From NCBI RefSeq assembly GCF_004114695.1, contig NZ_CP035310.1, positions 1,161,501 through 1,225,500 on the forward strand: 64,000 bases of DNA. Reading direction: 5' to 3'. Positions within the stretch are counted from its first letter, which is position 1, and every line of letters starts with the position of its first letter. The notes below the pieces were generated by a model that searched no databases, was not told the DNA's origin, and worked only from the letters and a program-made list of their open reading frames with translations. Both the position numbers and the translations under genes were made by a program. This DNA is from Erythrobacter sp. HKB08. GTDB taxonomy: Bacteria; Pseudomonadota; Alphaproteobacteria; Sphingomonadales; Sphingomonadaceae. Positions 27,904-36,887 of this stretch are shown in pieces.

Positions 27904-29505
27904 TCACTTGAGGCTGAAGCCGGGTGCTGCTGCCGCAGCATCGGCGCGGCGGTCGGCATTGGACTTGCCGGCGTTGTCGGCCTTCGCGTTGCGCGAACCG
28001 TTGGCCCCCGGGAGGACGGCAGCGGGATCGACAAGCGAGACCTCAGGCGGCGTGGAGTCCTTGTCGCGCACGGTCGGAACCGGACGGTCGGCGACCGGGC
28101 CTTCCTTGCTCTGCTGGTAAAGCAGCTTGCTTTCGAGGACGTTGGCCGCGTTGAAGCCGTCGGTCGGCAGGCGGATGTCGTTCGCATTCACCGGCTTCAC
28201 GAGATACGGCGTCACGACGATTACCAGCTCGGTTTCGCCCTTGCGGAACTCGGTCGAGCGGAACAGGTTGCCGAGGATCGGAAGGTCGCCGACACCCGGT
28301 GCCTTGTCGATCGAGTTCTGCGCGCTGTTGCTCATCAGGCCGGCGATCATGAAACTCTGGCCGGAGCCGAGTTCGATGGTCGTTTCGGCGCGGCGGATGG
28401 TCAGAGCCGGGATCTGGAAGCCGTTGAGCGTCACTGCGCCCTGGCTCGAAAGCTCGGACACTTCCGGACGCACACGCAGCGAGATGCGGCCATTGGCGAG
28501 CACCGTCGGCGTGTAGGCGAGGCTGACACCGAACTTGCGATATTCGATCGCGGTGGTGCCGAGACCCTGGCTGATCGGAACCGGGAATTCGCCGCCGGCA
28601 AGGAAGTCTGCCGTTTCACCCGAGAGCGCAGTCAGGTTCGGCTGCGAGAGGGTGGTGACGAGGCCGTTGCGCTCGGCAAGGTCGAGGGCGCCGAGGATAT
28701 CGAGGCCCAGGAAGCTGCCGAGACCGGCGATCGTGGTGCCGCCGTCGCTATCGACGCCCGGACCGACGATTTCGGTGCCGTCGGGCAGGACGAAGGCCGG
28801 ACCTTCGACGCCCGAACCGACGCCGAGCGGGCCGTCGACGCGGTACGCGCCGTTGGCGACCGTGCGACCGGTGCCGACGCCGAAGCGGAAACCGCCCGTG
28901 CCGTCGAAGGTCGAAAGGTTCGAGCCCAGCGAGCGGACCAGCGTGCGGCTGACCTCGGCGAAGCGGACCTGCAGGTTGACCTGCAGCGGCGTCGCCATCT
29001 TGAGGCGGCTGATGACGTTGGCGTCTTCACCGACGAAGGCCTGGACGAGGCGTTCAGCCTCGGCAGCGTCTTCCGGTGCGCCGACGGTGCCCGTCAGAAG
29101 GACCGTGTTGGTGCCCATGGTAGCAACCGAGATCTGCGCTTCCGGCATCGCGAGGGCGAGCATCTGGTCGATGCTGCCGATGTTCGAGCCGACGCGGATG
29201 TTCGCCGACCAGACGATGTCGCCGCGGGCGTTGCTCGCATAGACGGTCGTCTCGCCGCCGGCCTTGCCGAAGACATAGAGCTGGCGCTGCGACTTGACCT
29301 GCACGTCGGCGATCGAGTCGTTGGCGATGAAGACGTCGGCCATCGTGCCGGGCACGGTGACCAGCTCGCCGCGACCGATCGAGAGGACGATGTCCTGCGC
29401 CGGGCTGGCGACGGTCTGGGCGTTGGCGGTGCTGGCCGGGATGCCCGACAGCGGTGCCACAGCGAGGCTGGCGAGCAGCACTGATGCGGTAAGACGGCGT
29501 TTCAT
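27904..29505 (-). CDS. cpaC: Tad pilus outer-membrane secretin CpaC/RcpA
   Basis: A 533-residue secretin of the type II/III superfamily, forming the outer-membrane pore for Flp pili. Signal peptide MKRRLTASVLLASLAVAP with cleavage after ANA-Q (about residue 27). An N-terminal pilus-assembly domain (GRGELVTVPGTMADVFIAND) and BON-like region (VLLTGTVGAPEDAAEAERLV) precede the secretin core with VGDLPILGNLFRS near 425 and the long Pro/Ala tail. I prefer ATG 29505 because it gives a normal signal peptide. ATG 29577 and GTG 29589 (overlapping the cpaB stop) would add a long N-terminus without a clear role, but tighter coupling to cpaB makes them possible. Confidence 0.92.
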   Translation of the reverse strand: MKRRLTASVLLASLAVAPLSGIPASTANAQTVASPAQDIVLSIGRGELVTVPGTMADVFIANDSIADVQVKSQRQLYVFGKAGGETTVYASNARGDIVWSANIRVGSNIGSIDQMLALAMPEAQISVATMGTNTVLLTGTVGAPEDAAEAERLVQAFVGEDANVISRLKMATPLQVNLQVRFAEVSRTLVRSLGSNLSTFDGTGGFRFGVGTGRTVANGAYRVDGPLGVGSGVEGPAFVLPDGTEIVGPGVDSDGGTTIAGLGSFLGLDILGALDLAERNGLVTTLSQPNLTALSGETADFLAGGEFPVPISQGLGTTAIEYRKFGVSLAYTPTVLANGRISLRVRPEVSELSSQGAVTLNGFQIPALTIRRAETTIELGSGQSFMIAGLMSNSAQNSIDKAPGVGDLPILGNLFRSTEFRKGETELVIVVTPYLVKPVNANDIRLPTDGFNAANVLESKLLYQQSKEGPVADRPVPTVRDKDSTPPEVSLVDPAAVLPGANGSRNAKADNAGKSNADRRADAAAAAPGFSLK

Positions 29506-29585
29506 AGTCTTGCCCCCTGGTTGGGAAGTACTTGCCTTGGTCGAGGCGAAGCGGATCGTGTTCTCGTTCTTCGTCATGATCGGCC

Positions 29586-30689
29586 TCACCGGATCACTGT
29601 TGCCTGAGCAGCCGGAAGGATGGACGCGGTGTCTTCGACGCCCTTCTTCTGCTGCTGGAGGATCGTGCGGCCGCTACCCGAGACCGGAACTTCGGTCGTG
29701 GTCTTGCCGCGGGTCACGCGGACCGACGGGCCACTCGGGACCGACGGAGCCGATGCGTAGCCCGACGAGCCGCCATAGGACGGGGCAGGGGCTGCACGCG
29801 AGCTGCGCGATTCCTTCGGCGGGACGCTGCTGCGCTGGAAGCGCGAGACGTCACCACCCGTCACGAAGCTCGAGCTCTTGTCGATCGGGCGCGACATGGC
29901 CTGGCGCAGGATGGCTTCTTCCTCTTCCGGCGTTGCATCGTCCGGGACCTTCACGTCGCCGGCAGCGATAGCCTTCTCGAGTTCGCCCTGGTTGTCGGCG
30001 ATCGAGCGCAGCGAGAGGCTGAGCGTGCCGATGGTCTGGGCGACAGCAACCTTCTCCGCGATGCGCGGGGTCACTTCGAGCGTAACCGTGCGGAAGGTCT
30101 TCACGACCGTATCGCCGGCTTCGTTGGTTTCCTGCGTGGTCGACTGGTCGGTCGCGAGCACGCGCAGGTTGGAAAGGATGGTTTCGGCCGTGCGCAGCGT
30201 GTCGTCGTCGCCCTTGACCGTCTGGGTCAGGACGAGGTCGACGCGGTCGCCCGGGAAGACGAAGCCGGCAACACCGGTCTTGTCCGACACCGGAACGGTG
30301 ACTGCGCGCATGCCCGGGCCGAGAGCCGCAGCGAGGAAGCCGCGGTCGCCTGGCTTGACGAGCGAGCCCTGCGTAACCGGCTCACCAGCGGTGATCGGGT
30401 GACGCACGACAGTGCCGAGCAGCTGCGAGACGTCCGATTCACCGTCGATGAAATAGGCGTCCTGCACCAGCTCTTCCGGCCATTGCTGGAAATTGATCGC
30501 ATCGGCCGTGATGATGGTGCCGACCGGCAGCTGGCGCTGCGCGACGAGAACCTTCGGACCTTGCGGGACCGGCGGTGCGGCCTCGGCTACGGGGGCGGAT
30601 GCCCCGGCGAACATGCTCCGGGCAGCGAGTGCCGTACCGACCGCAATGATCAGTGCACCCAGCAGCAGAACCAGCTTCTTCCTGTCCAT
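29586..30689 (-). CDS. cpaB: Tad pilus assembly protein CpaB/RcpC
   Basis: A 367-residue periplasmic protein with an N-terminal membrane anchor (5-24), an SAF/antifreeze-like domain (VLVAQRQLPVGTIITADAI, about 47-110), and the RcpC/CpaB domain (GMRAVTVPVSDKTGVAGF, about 125-235). The C-terminal 100 residues are low complexity, rich in Ser, Pro and Gly. CpaB links the secretin to the inner-membrane parts. First of the closely spaced genes after cpaA; the 86-base gap before it may hold a promoter. Confidence 0.93.
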   Translation of the reverse strand: MDRKKLVLLLGALIIAVGTALAARSMFAGASAPVAEAAPPVPQGPKVLVAQRQLPVGTIITADAINFQQWPEELVQDAYFIDGESDVSQLLGTVVRHPITAGEPVTQGSLVKPGDRGFLAAALGPGMRAVTVPVSDKTGVAGFVFPGDRVDLVLTQTVKGDDDTLRTAETILSNLRVLATDQSTTQETNEAGDTVVKTFRTVTLEVTPRIAEKVAVAQTIGTLSLSLRSIADNQGELEKAIAAGDVKVPDDATPEEEEAILRQAMSRPIDKSSSFVTGGDVSRFQRSSVPPKESRSSRAAPAPSYGGSSGYASAPSVPSGPSVRVTRGKTTTEVPVSGSGRTILQQQKKGVEDTASILPAAQATVIR

Positions 30690-30775
30690 GGCTTTTCAAG
30701 CCCCCTTGTTCGGCCCGCATGGATCGCGGGCAAAGATGATTTCTCCGCATATTCGCGAAGTGGTTAAAATCAGGT

Positions 30776-31267
30776 TCACCCGAGCCCGACGTTTGCTCCG
30801 GCAGCAGGCAGGTAATCCGTCCCAAGCACCCACAGGGCGCCGATCGCGATGGCCACTCCGTAGGGAATGGCCAGCTTGTCGCGCTGGCGTCGCATGACGT
30901 GCCAGGATCCCATCACGACCGTCAGCACCCCTCCGACGAGCGCCATGATGATAAGAAGTTTGAGAAACAGGCTCGGCGCGATCCACAGCGCGAGCGCGGT
31001 CAGCAGCTTGACGTCGCCGCCACCCATCATGCGCAGCGCGAAAAGGCCGGCGAGCACCGCGAAGGCGCCGACGGCTACCGCGAACTGAAGCGCGACGTCG
31101 GGCCACAGCGAAAGGCCGCTCGACCACCAGAAGGCGGGCGCGGCGAGCGCGATGGCACCGGTCAGCCAGTTGTCGATCTGGCGCCTGCGAATGTCCGTGA
31201 ATGCGGCGACGAGCAGTGCGATTGCCAACGCAACAAGCAGCCCGTAGTGGATAGTTTCGCCTAGCAT
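30776..31267 (-). CDS. cpaA: Prepilin peptidase CpaA/TadV
   Basis: A 163-residue integral membrane aspartyl protease that trims the Flp prepilin leader. Several hydrophobic helices span the whole length. The two catalytic aspartates are Asp25 in AFTDIRRRQIDNW and Asp85 in the GxGD-type motif MMGGGDVKLL. This is the short TadV form without the N-methylation domain of PilD. First gene of the locus; divergent from the alpha/beta hydrolase. No Flp pilin gene lies beside it. Confidence 0.93.
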   Translation of the reverse strand: MLGETIHYGLLVALAIALLVAAFTDIRRRQIDNWLTGAIALAAPAFWWSSGLSLWPDVALQFAVAVGAFAVLAGLFALRMMGGGDVKLLTALALWIAPSLFLKLLIIMALVGGVLTVVMGSWHVMRRQRDKLAIPYGVAIAIGALWVLGTDYLPAAGANVGLG

Positions 31268-31336
31268 TATTGCCCCCAGTGGTCCCCTATGGAGGCGGTG
31301 CTACAGAACAGGGCTTACCAAAAAGTAACCAACCGC

Positions 31337-31350
31337 AGGAGGTTCGCATT
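31337..31350 (+). promoter_or_regulatory. Perfect Shine-Dalgarno placed before an ATT codon
   Basis: AGGAGG at 31337-31342, then five bases, then ATT at 31348-31350 in the reading frame of the hydrolase. No ATG, GTG or TTG is suitably placed for this site, so ATT is the natural start candidate. Confidence 0.55.
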
Positions 31351-32325
31351 AGCCAAGCGCAAAAAGCCGATGTGAACCCTGCCGCCTTCGATCGCAGGGC
31401 CATTCCCGCCGAAGCGGCCGAAAGCTGCTGGATGGCCGCCGACGGGCACGCGATCCGCCGGATCGACTGGCCGGGTGCAGGGGAGACGCCGCGCGGATCG
31501 ATCCTCTTCTTCCCGGGCCGCGGCGACAATTACGAAAAATATCTCGAAACGCTGCACCACTGGCACGAGCAGGGCTGGCGCGTGACCGCGGCCGACTGGC
31601 GCGGGCAGGCAGGATCAGGCCGCCTCGGGCAGGACGCAGTGACCGGCCATGTCGACGATTTCGGCGACTGGATCGACGACCTCGCCGAATTCTGGCCGCG
31701 CTGGCGAGCCGAGACCCCTGGGCCGCATGTACTCGCGGGCCACTCGATGGGCGGGCACCTCGTGCTGCGAGGAGTGGTCGAGAAGCGCGTCGACCCGGAC
31801 GGCATCATGCTGTCCGCCCCGATGCTCGGCTATTACGGGACATTCCTTCCCGTCGGCGTGATGCGCAAGGTCGCAGGGCTGATCCGACGCTTCGGCCATC
31901 CTGCGCGCCCGGCATGGAAATGGAGCGAGAAGCCCGGCGAAATCCCGGTCGGCCGGATCAATTTACTGACCCATGACAAGGACCGCTACGAAGACGAGCT
32001 GTGGTGGCGCGAGAAGCGTCCCGAACTCGTCATGGGGCCGGGCAGCTGGGGCTGGGTCGAACAGGGCTATGCCTCGATGCAGGTGATTTTCGCGCCCGGC
32101 GCACTCGAGGCGGTGACGATCCCGACGCTTATCCTGGCGACGTCGAACGACAAGCTGGTCGATGCCAAGGCCATCGAACGCGCCGCAGCGCGCCTTCCGA
32201 ACTGCAAGCTGGTCCGCTTCGGCAAGGAAGCCCATCACGAGATCCTACGTGAGGTCGACGAGGTCCGCGACCGCGCCATCGGCGAAATGGACGCCTTCCT
32301 CGCCACGCTGGAGCGTCGGGATTGA
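31348..32325 (+). CDS. Alpha/beta hydrolase (monoacylglycerol-lipase/lysophospholipase type)
   Basis: A 325-residue serine hydrolase with the full triad: nucleophile Ser in GHSMGG (near residue 132), acid in SNDKLVD and His in KEAHHEI. The early PGRGDNYEKY segment is the oxyanion-side motif of lysophospholipase-like hydrolases (Hydrolase_4). It probably cleaves acyl esters of lipids in the cytoplasm. The start is uncertain: the best ribosome site points at an ATT codon at 31348; TTG 31270 has no ribosome site and GTG 31372 has only a weak one. Its TGA stop is overlapped by the TTG of the next frame, and the flavoenzyme ATG follows 5 bases later, so the two are co-transcribed. Confidence 0.88.
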   Translation: MSQAQKADVNPAAFDRRAIPAEAAESCWMAADGHAIRRIDWPGAGETPRGSILFFPGRGDNYEKYLETLHHWHEQGWRVTAADWRGQAGSGRLGQDAVTGHVDDFGDWIDDLAEFWPRWRAETPGPHVLAGHSMGGHLVLRGVVEKRVDPDGIMLSAPMLGYYGTFLPVGVMRKVAGLIRRFGHPARPAWKWSEKPGEIPVGRINLLTHDKDRYEDELWWREKRPELVMGPGSWGWVEQGYASMQVIFAPGALEAVTIPTLILATSNDKLVDAKAIERAAARLPNCKLVRFGKEAHHEILREVDEVRDRAIGEMDAFLATLERRD

Positions 32326-32330
32326 GCGCA

Positions 32331-33422
32331 ATGCGCTATGATTTTGCAATTGTCGGCGCTGGAATTGCAGGGGCCAGCCTCGCGGCTGAGCTATGCGGCG
32401 ATGCATCTGTCCTGCTGCTCGAGGCCGAGGACTTTCCCGGCTACCACACGACCGGCCGGTCGGCTGCGTTCTGGGAGGAATGCTATGGCGGGCCGGAACT
32501 GGTTCCCCTTACGCTCGCCTCGGGACCGCTGCTGCGCGAGTGGGGCTTCCTGAGCCCGCGCGGCGCGCTCTATGTCGGGCGCGCGCAGGATCGCCCCAAG
32601 ATCGACGACTTCTTCGAGCGCTTCGGCGATACCGGCGCGACGATCGAGCGGCTGGACGCGCGTGGCCTTGCCGCACGCGTGCCCGGACTGCGCGAGGAAT
32701 GGGCCGATGCCGTGTGGGAGCCTGCCTGCGCCGACATCGATGTCGCCGGGTTGCATGGTTCTTATCTTGCGCGCGCGCGAAGGGGCGGCGTTGCGCTCGA
32801 ATTGCGCGCAAGGGTCATCTCCGCCGAGCGCGTTGGCGGGGTATGGAAGCTCGGAACAGAGGACGGGCGCAGCTTTGAATGCGAAACGCTGGTCAATGCC
32901 GCCGGTGCCTGGGCTGACGAACTTGCCGCCATGGTCGGGGCACAGCCGCTAGGCATCACGCCGCTGCAGCGCACCGTCGCGCAAATCGAGGTCGATCCGG
33001 CCGCGCCAGCCGACCTGCCGCTGGTTCTCGACATCTCGGGAACATTCTATTTCAAGCCGGACAACGGCCGTGTCTGGCTGAGCCCGCATGACGAGACGCC
33101 GACTGTCCCGCACGACGCTGCACCAGAAGAACTCGCCGTTGCCGAGGCGATCGATCGCTTCCAGCGCGTGGTCGACTGGAAAGTGCTGCGCGTCGAGCGC
33201 AAGTGGGCCGGATTGCGCAGTTTCGCGCCCGACCGCCTGCCTGTCTATGGGCGCGATCCGAATGTCGAAGGCTTCGCCTGGTTCGCGGGGCAGGGCGGTT
33301 ACGGCATCCAGACCGCGCCGGCCGCGGCGATCCTTGCTGCCGACCTGCTCCTGGAGCGTTCGAAATCGCAGGCCGTGCGAGATGTCGATGCCGCGACATA
33401 TCTTCCTGACCGCTTGCTCTAG
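32331..33422 (+). CDS. FAD-dependent oxidoreductase of the DAO (D-amino-acid/glycine oxidase) family
   Basis: A 363-residue flavoprotein. The FAD-binding motif GAGIAGASLA lies at 9-18, a second FAD contact is in YHTTGRSAAFW (near 42-52), and the C-terminal flavin segment is GQGGYGIQTAPAAA. DAO-family members oxidise C-N bonds of amino acids or similar amines, or 2-hydroxy acids; the substrate cannot be named. I chose ATG 32331 (MRYDFAIVG). A TTG at 32322 would overlap the hydrolase stop and is possible. Confidence 0.9.
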   Translation: MRYDFAIVGAGIAGASLAAELCGDASVLLLEAEDFPGYHTTGRSAAFWEECYGGPELVPLTLASGPLLREWGFLSPRGALYVGRAQDRPKIDDFFERFGDTGATIERLDARGLAARVPGLREEWADAVWEPACADIDVAGLHGSYLARARRGGVALELRARVISAERVGGVWKLGTEDGRSFECETLVNAAGAWADELAAMVGAQPLGITPLQRTVAQIEVDPAAPADLPLVLDISGTFYFKPDNGRVWLSPHDETPTVPHDAAPEELAVAEAIDRFQRVVDWKVLRVERKWAGLRSFAPDRLPVYGRDPNVEGFAWFAGQGGYGIQTAPAAAILAADLLLERSKSQAVRDVDAATYLPDRLL

Positions 33423-33476
33423 ATTTTCCCGAACGAGCCGATAGATTGACCGGGAACTTAACAAAGGAGAGTTTTC

Positions 33477-33659
33477 ATGGCGCACCGCTTCGAGATCCGT
33501 AAGAACAAGAAGGGCGAGTTCGTTTCCTATTTCGTCTACAATTCTGAAACGATCTGGTGGACCGAAGGATACAGCTCGAAGGCAAGCGCCAAGAATGCGA
33601 TCGAGTCCGTGCTCAAGAACGGCCCGAATGCAGAGGTAGTCGACAAGTCGGCCGACTGA
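33477..33659 (+). CDS. DUF1508 (YegP-like) small protein
   Basis: A 60-residue protein made of one DUF1508 unit: FEIRKNKKGEFVSYFVYNSE, then EGYSSKASAKNAIESVLKNG. E. coli YegP has two such units; this one has one. Structures of the family show a small alpha/beta fold with no known activity; expression in stress or stationary phase is reported for relatives. An excellent ribosome site (AAAGGAGAG) lies just before the ATG. Stand-alone gene, convergent with rnhA. Confidence 0.92.
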   Translation: MAHRFEIRKNKKGEFVSYFVYNSETIWWTEGYSSKASAKNAIESVLKNGPNAEVVDKSAD

Positions 33660-33698
33660 CCGAGACTTTTCGGTAAATTCGCTAGGGGGCGTGGGCGG

Positions 33699-34142
33699 CT
33701 AGCCTGCGCCCCCTGCTTTTTCGGCCTCCGCGCTGGCGAGAGCATCGACCCGCTCGTTCTCCGGATGGCCGTTGTGGCCCTTGACCCAGTGCCAGTGGAC
33801 CGTGTGCCGTTCGGCCGCCTCGATCAGGTCGTGCCACAGGTCGGCATTGCGGACCGGCTTCTTGCTGGCGTTCTTCCAGCCGCGCTTTTTCCAGCCGTGG
33901 ACCCACTTGGTGATCCCGTCGAGGACGTATTTGCTGTCGGAGTACAGCTCGACCTCGCACGGTTCGATCAGCGCTTCGAGACCGCGGATCGCGGCGGTCA
34001 GTTCCATGCGGTTGTTGGTCGTGTCCGCTTCGCCGCCCGACAGTTCTTTCTCGTGCCGCCCCATGCGCAGCAATGCGCCCCAGCCGCCCGGGCCGGGGTT
34101 GCCCTTGCAGGCACCATCGGTGAAAATCTCGACGCGTTTCAT
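33699..34142 (-). CDS. rnhA: Ribonuclease HI
   Basis: A 147-residue RNase H1 that cuts the RNA strand of RNA-DNA hybrids. The catalytic residues are Asp9 ([14 protein letters not shown]), Glu47 (NNRMELTA), Asp69 (YSDSKYV), His123 and Asp133 ([11 protein letters not shown]), and the basic handle region ([13 protein letters not shown]) is present. Its ATG overlaps the thrB stop as ATGA, a conserved arrangement in alphaproteobacteria. Confidence 0.97.
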   Translation of the reverse strand: MKRVEIFTDGACKGNPGPGGWGALLRMGRHEKELSGGEADTTNNRMELTAAIRGLEALIEPCEVELYSDSKYVLDGITKWVHGWKKRGWKNASKKPVRNADLWHDLIEAAERHTVHWHWVKGHNGHPENERVDALASAEAEKAGGAG

Positions 34143-35128
34143 GCGCTTGCCGATAGCCCCTTCGCGCCGGAAGCGAAAATCTCTTCGCCGTGATCCGTGT
34201 AGAATTGCAGACGACGCGCAAAGTCCATCGGGTCCTTGCGTTTGACAAGCGCGGTATCGGGCGTGTCGATCCAGTCGAACGCCCGCGTCGCCATGAAGCG
34301 CAGGCAAGCCCCGCGCGCGAGGAGGGGCAGCGCGCGAAGCTCTTCCTCGCTCAGCGGGCGGCTGGATTGGTATCCTTCGACCAGCCCCCGGCCGGTCGCG
34401 GCATCGAATTCCTGCGTCTCGTCTGAGAACGACCAGGCGGCATGAGTCACCGCCAGATCGTAGGCAGCGATATCGGTGCAGGCGAAATAGAAATCGATCA
34501 GCCCGCTGACCTTGCCGCCAAGCATCAGGACGTTGTCCGGAAACAGGTCCGCATGGATTGTAGCCTGCGGCAGATGTTCCGGCCAATTGGCCATGACGTC
34601 CGGCAAGTGTCTCTCGACCACGGCGGGAAGATCGGGGTGGATCCCGGCTAGCCCGTCTTCGCCGCACTGGTCGAACAATGCCTGCCAGTCCGACGGGCGC
34701 AGGTCGTTCTTGCGGCGCGGCGCGAAGTCTTCCGAGGCCGAATGGATCGAGGCCAGCGCTGCACCGACGCTGCGTGCTTCGGCTTCGCTCGCCCTATCGA
34801 CCGACACGCCGGGCAGGAACTCGATCAGCGCGACCGCCTTGCCGTCGATCATGCGGAACGCTGCGCCCTCGCGGTCATGAATGGTGCGCGGCACAGGGCA
34901 GTCCTTGGCCGCGAGATGGTCGAGCAGTCCGAGGAAATAGGGCAGTTCATCGAGTTCGATGCGCCGCTCGTACATCGTCAGGATGAAGCGGCCTTCGCTC
35001 GTTTCCACCAGCCAGTTGCTGTTCGATACGCCTTCCGCAATGCCCTTGGCAGAGCGCAATTCGCCCACATCATAGGCCGCGATCAGCTTCTCGAGCGTAT
35101 CGGCCGACAGATGGGTGTAGACGGCCAT
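34139..35128 (-). CDS. thrB: Homoserine kinase (aminoglycoside-phosphotransferase fold)
   Basis: A 329-residue kinase of the APH-fold ThrB type used by alphaproteobacteria and pseudomonads in place of the GHMP-type ThrB. It phosphorylates L-homoserine in threonine synthesis. It begins with the family-typical MAVYTHLS. The catalytic loop is [11 protein letters not shown] (near 198) and the metal-binding loop is [10 protein letters not shown] (near 220). It lies 9 bases after ispH and overlaps rnhA by 4 bases. Confidence 0.95.
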   Translation of the reverse strand: MAVYTHLSADTLEKLIAAYDVGELRSAKGIAEGVSNSNWLVETSEGRFILTMYERRIELDELPYFLGLLDHLAAKDCPVPRTIHDREGAAFRMIDGKAVALIEFLPGVSVDRASEAEARSVGAALASIHSASEDFAPRRKNDLRPSDWQALFDQCGEDGLAGIHPDLPAVVERHLPDVMANWPEHLPQATIHADLFPDNVLMLGGKVSGLIDFYFACTDIAAYDLAVTHAAWSFSDETQEFDAATGRGLVEGYQSSRPLSEEELRALPLLARGACLRFMATRAFDWIDTPDTALVKRKDPMDFARRLQFYTDHGEEIFASGAKGLSASA

Positions 35129-35137
35129 GCGGCGCGG

Positions 35138-36112
35138 TTACTCGACCAGCTGGCGCGGCAGCTTGAACGTCATCTTCTCCTCGGTGGTGAGGATCGTGTG
35201 TTCTTCGATCTCGCGCCATTCGCCAAGCTTTTCGACGACCTGGCGAACCAGCGCTTCGGGTGCAGACGCGCCCGCCGTTAGGCCGAGCGTGCCGACACCT
35301 TCGAGCCACGCCGGATCGATATCGTCCGCGCTCTGGATCAGCTTTGCATCGGTTCCGCAGCGCTCGGCCACTTCGACCAGGCGCAGCGAGTTCGAGCTGT
35401 TGGGCGATCCGATCACCAGAACCAAGTCGCTTCCCGGAGCGACCTGCTTGACCGCGGCCTGCCGGTTGGAGGTTGCGTAGCAAATGTCTTCCGCCTTGGG
35501 CCCGACGATATTGGGGAAGCGCACCTTGAGCGCACGGATGACTTCGGCGGTATCGTCGACCGAAAGCGTCGTCTGGGTGAGATAGGACAGGTTGTCTTCC
35601 GGCGTGAACTGCAGGTCCGCCACGTCGGCGACCGTCTCGACCAGGGTCATCTGGCCTTCCGGCACCTGCCCCATGGTGCCGATCACTTCCGGATGGCCTT
35701 CGTGGCCGATGAAGATGATGTGCTGGCCCTTCTCGATCTGGCGTTCGGCCTGACGGTGGACCTTGCTCACCAGCGGGCAGGTCGCATCGACATAGACGAG
35801 GTTGCGCCGCTCCGCCTCGGCCGGGACCGACTTGGGCACGCCATGGGCGGAGAAGACGACCGGCGCGTCGCCCGGCACTTCGTCCAGTTCCTCGACGAAG
35901 ATCGCGCCCTTGGCGCGCAGGCTGTCGACGACATATTTGTTGTGGACGATTTCGTGGCGCACATACACCGGCGCGCCGAACTTCACGAGGGCCCGCTCCA
36001 CGATCTCGATTGCCCTGTCCACACCGGCACAAAAGCCGCGGGGGGCGGCTATGAGGAGGGTGAGGGCAGGCTTTTCGATCGTCGCGACCTTATTCTGAAA
36101 GGGGGCATTCAT
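35138..36112 (-). CDS. ispH: 4-hydroxy-3-methylbut-2-enyl diphosphate reductase
   Basis: A 324-residue iron-sulfur enzyme that makes IPP and DMAPP in the last step of the MEP isoprenoid pathway. The three cluster cysteines are Cys28 ([11 protein letters not shown]), Cys112 (DATCPLV) and Cys211 ([11 protein letters not shown]). The active-site residues of HEGHPE and [11 protein letters not shown] are also present. I chose ATG 36112; the frame also reads from a TTG at 36118. Followed by thrB and rnhA on one transcript. Confidence 0.97.
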   Translation of the reverse strand: MNAPFQNKVATIEKPALTLLIAAPRGFCAGVDRAIEIVERALVKFGAPVYVRHEIVHNKYVVDSLRAKGAIFVEELDEVPGDAPVVFSAHGVPKSVPAEAERRNLVYVDATCPLVSKVHRQAERQIEKGQHIIFIGHEGHPEVIGTMGQVPEGQMTLVETVADVADLQFTPEDNLSYLTQTTLSVDDTAEVIRALKVRFPNIVGPKAEDICYATSNRQAAVKQVAPGSDLVLVIGSPNSSNSLRLVEVAERCGTDAKLIQSADDIDPAWLEGVGTLGLTAGASAPEALVRQVVEKLGEWREIEEHTILTTEEKMTFKLPRQLVE

Positions 36113-36183
36113 ATCCAAGCCTCTAGCGCAGGCACGCAGGGGCCGCTAGGGCCATGCCGACTGAAATTCGAGGGATCGATAAT

Positions 36184-36837
36184 ATGAATGCGCGCCTGAC
36201 TGTCCTGACTGCAACACTTGCCGCTGCCGCACTTGCCGGCTGTGCGAGCGAGGGCGAACTCGCCGTCGTTGCCGAAGGTGTTGGCGTTACTGCGGTTCGT
36301 ACCGCGTGCCCCTCGGTCGGCGTGCCCGACTACACCGGCGATATCACCACGTTCCGCGCCCCCGGCGATCGCAGCGCAGGCAACATGGATGTGACCGCGA
36401 CGATCACCAACCTGCGCAGCACCTGCAATGAGAACGGCGAACAGGTCTATACCGAAGCGACGTTCGACGTGCTCGCACGCCGGACCGACGTACGCGGTGA
36501 GCGAATCGTGACCCTTCCCTATTTCACCACCGTCCTGCAGGGCGGCAGCGCGGTTCAGTCCAAGCGCGTCGGCTCCGTCACGCTGCGTTTTGCAGATGGT
36601 CAGGAGCGCGCCGAAGCGACCGGCCGCGCCGGCTCCTTCGTCGAGCGTGCGGCTGCAACCCTTCCTGCCGATATCCGCGAGCGCATCACGCGTAAGCGCA
36701 AGCCGGGCGATCCCGATGCCGCGCTCGATCCGCTGGCCGACCCGCAGGTCCGTGCAGCACTCCAGCGCGCAACCTTTGAGATGCTGATCGGCTTCCAGCT
36801 TACCGAGGACCAGCTGGCCTACAACGTCACGCGTTAA
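36184..36837 (+). CDS. Predicted lipoprotein of unknown function
   Basis: A 217-residue exported protein with a lipobox LAGCAS at about residues 18-23. The mature part is beta-rich, with two later cysteines (TACPSVG and RSTCNENGE), which may form a disulfide. A Lys/Arg-rich patch (ITRKRKPGDPDAA) comes before the C-terminal helix (RATFEMLIGFQLTEDQLAYN). I do not recognise a named family; similar proteins are common in sphingomonads. ATG 36184 gives the signal peptide; the frame opens at 36154. Followed 50 bases later by argS. Confidence 0.85.
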   Translation: MNARLTVLTATLAAAALAGCASEGELAVVAEGVGVTAVRTACPSVGVPDYTGDITTFRAPGDRSAGNMDVTATITNLRSTCNENGEQVYTEATFDVLARRTDVRGERIVTLPYFTTVLQGGSAVQSKRVGSVTLRFADGQERAEATGRAGSFVERAAATLPADIRERITRKRKPGDPDAALDPLADPQVRAALQRATFEMLIGFQLTEDQLAYNVTR

Positions 36838-36887
36838 GGCCGGCGTTCCGACCTTGCGATTCTGGCCAGTTCGGCTAGGCGCGGCGC

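Noticed and set aside
30690-30800. A possible CtrA site upstream of cpaB
   Set aside because: Only one half-site (GGTTAA) is present; the second half at the required spacing is missing.
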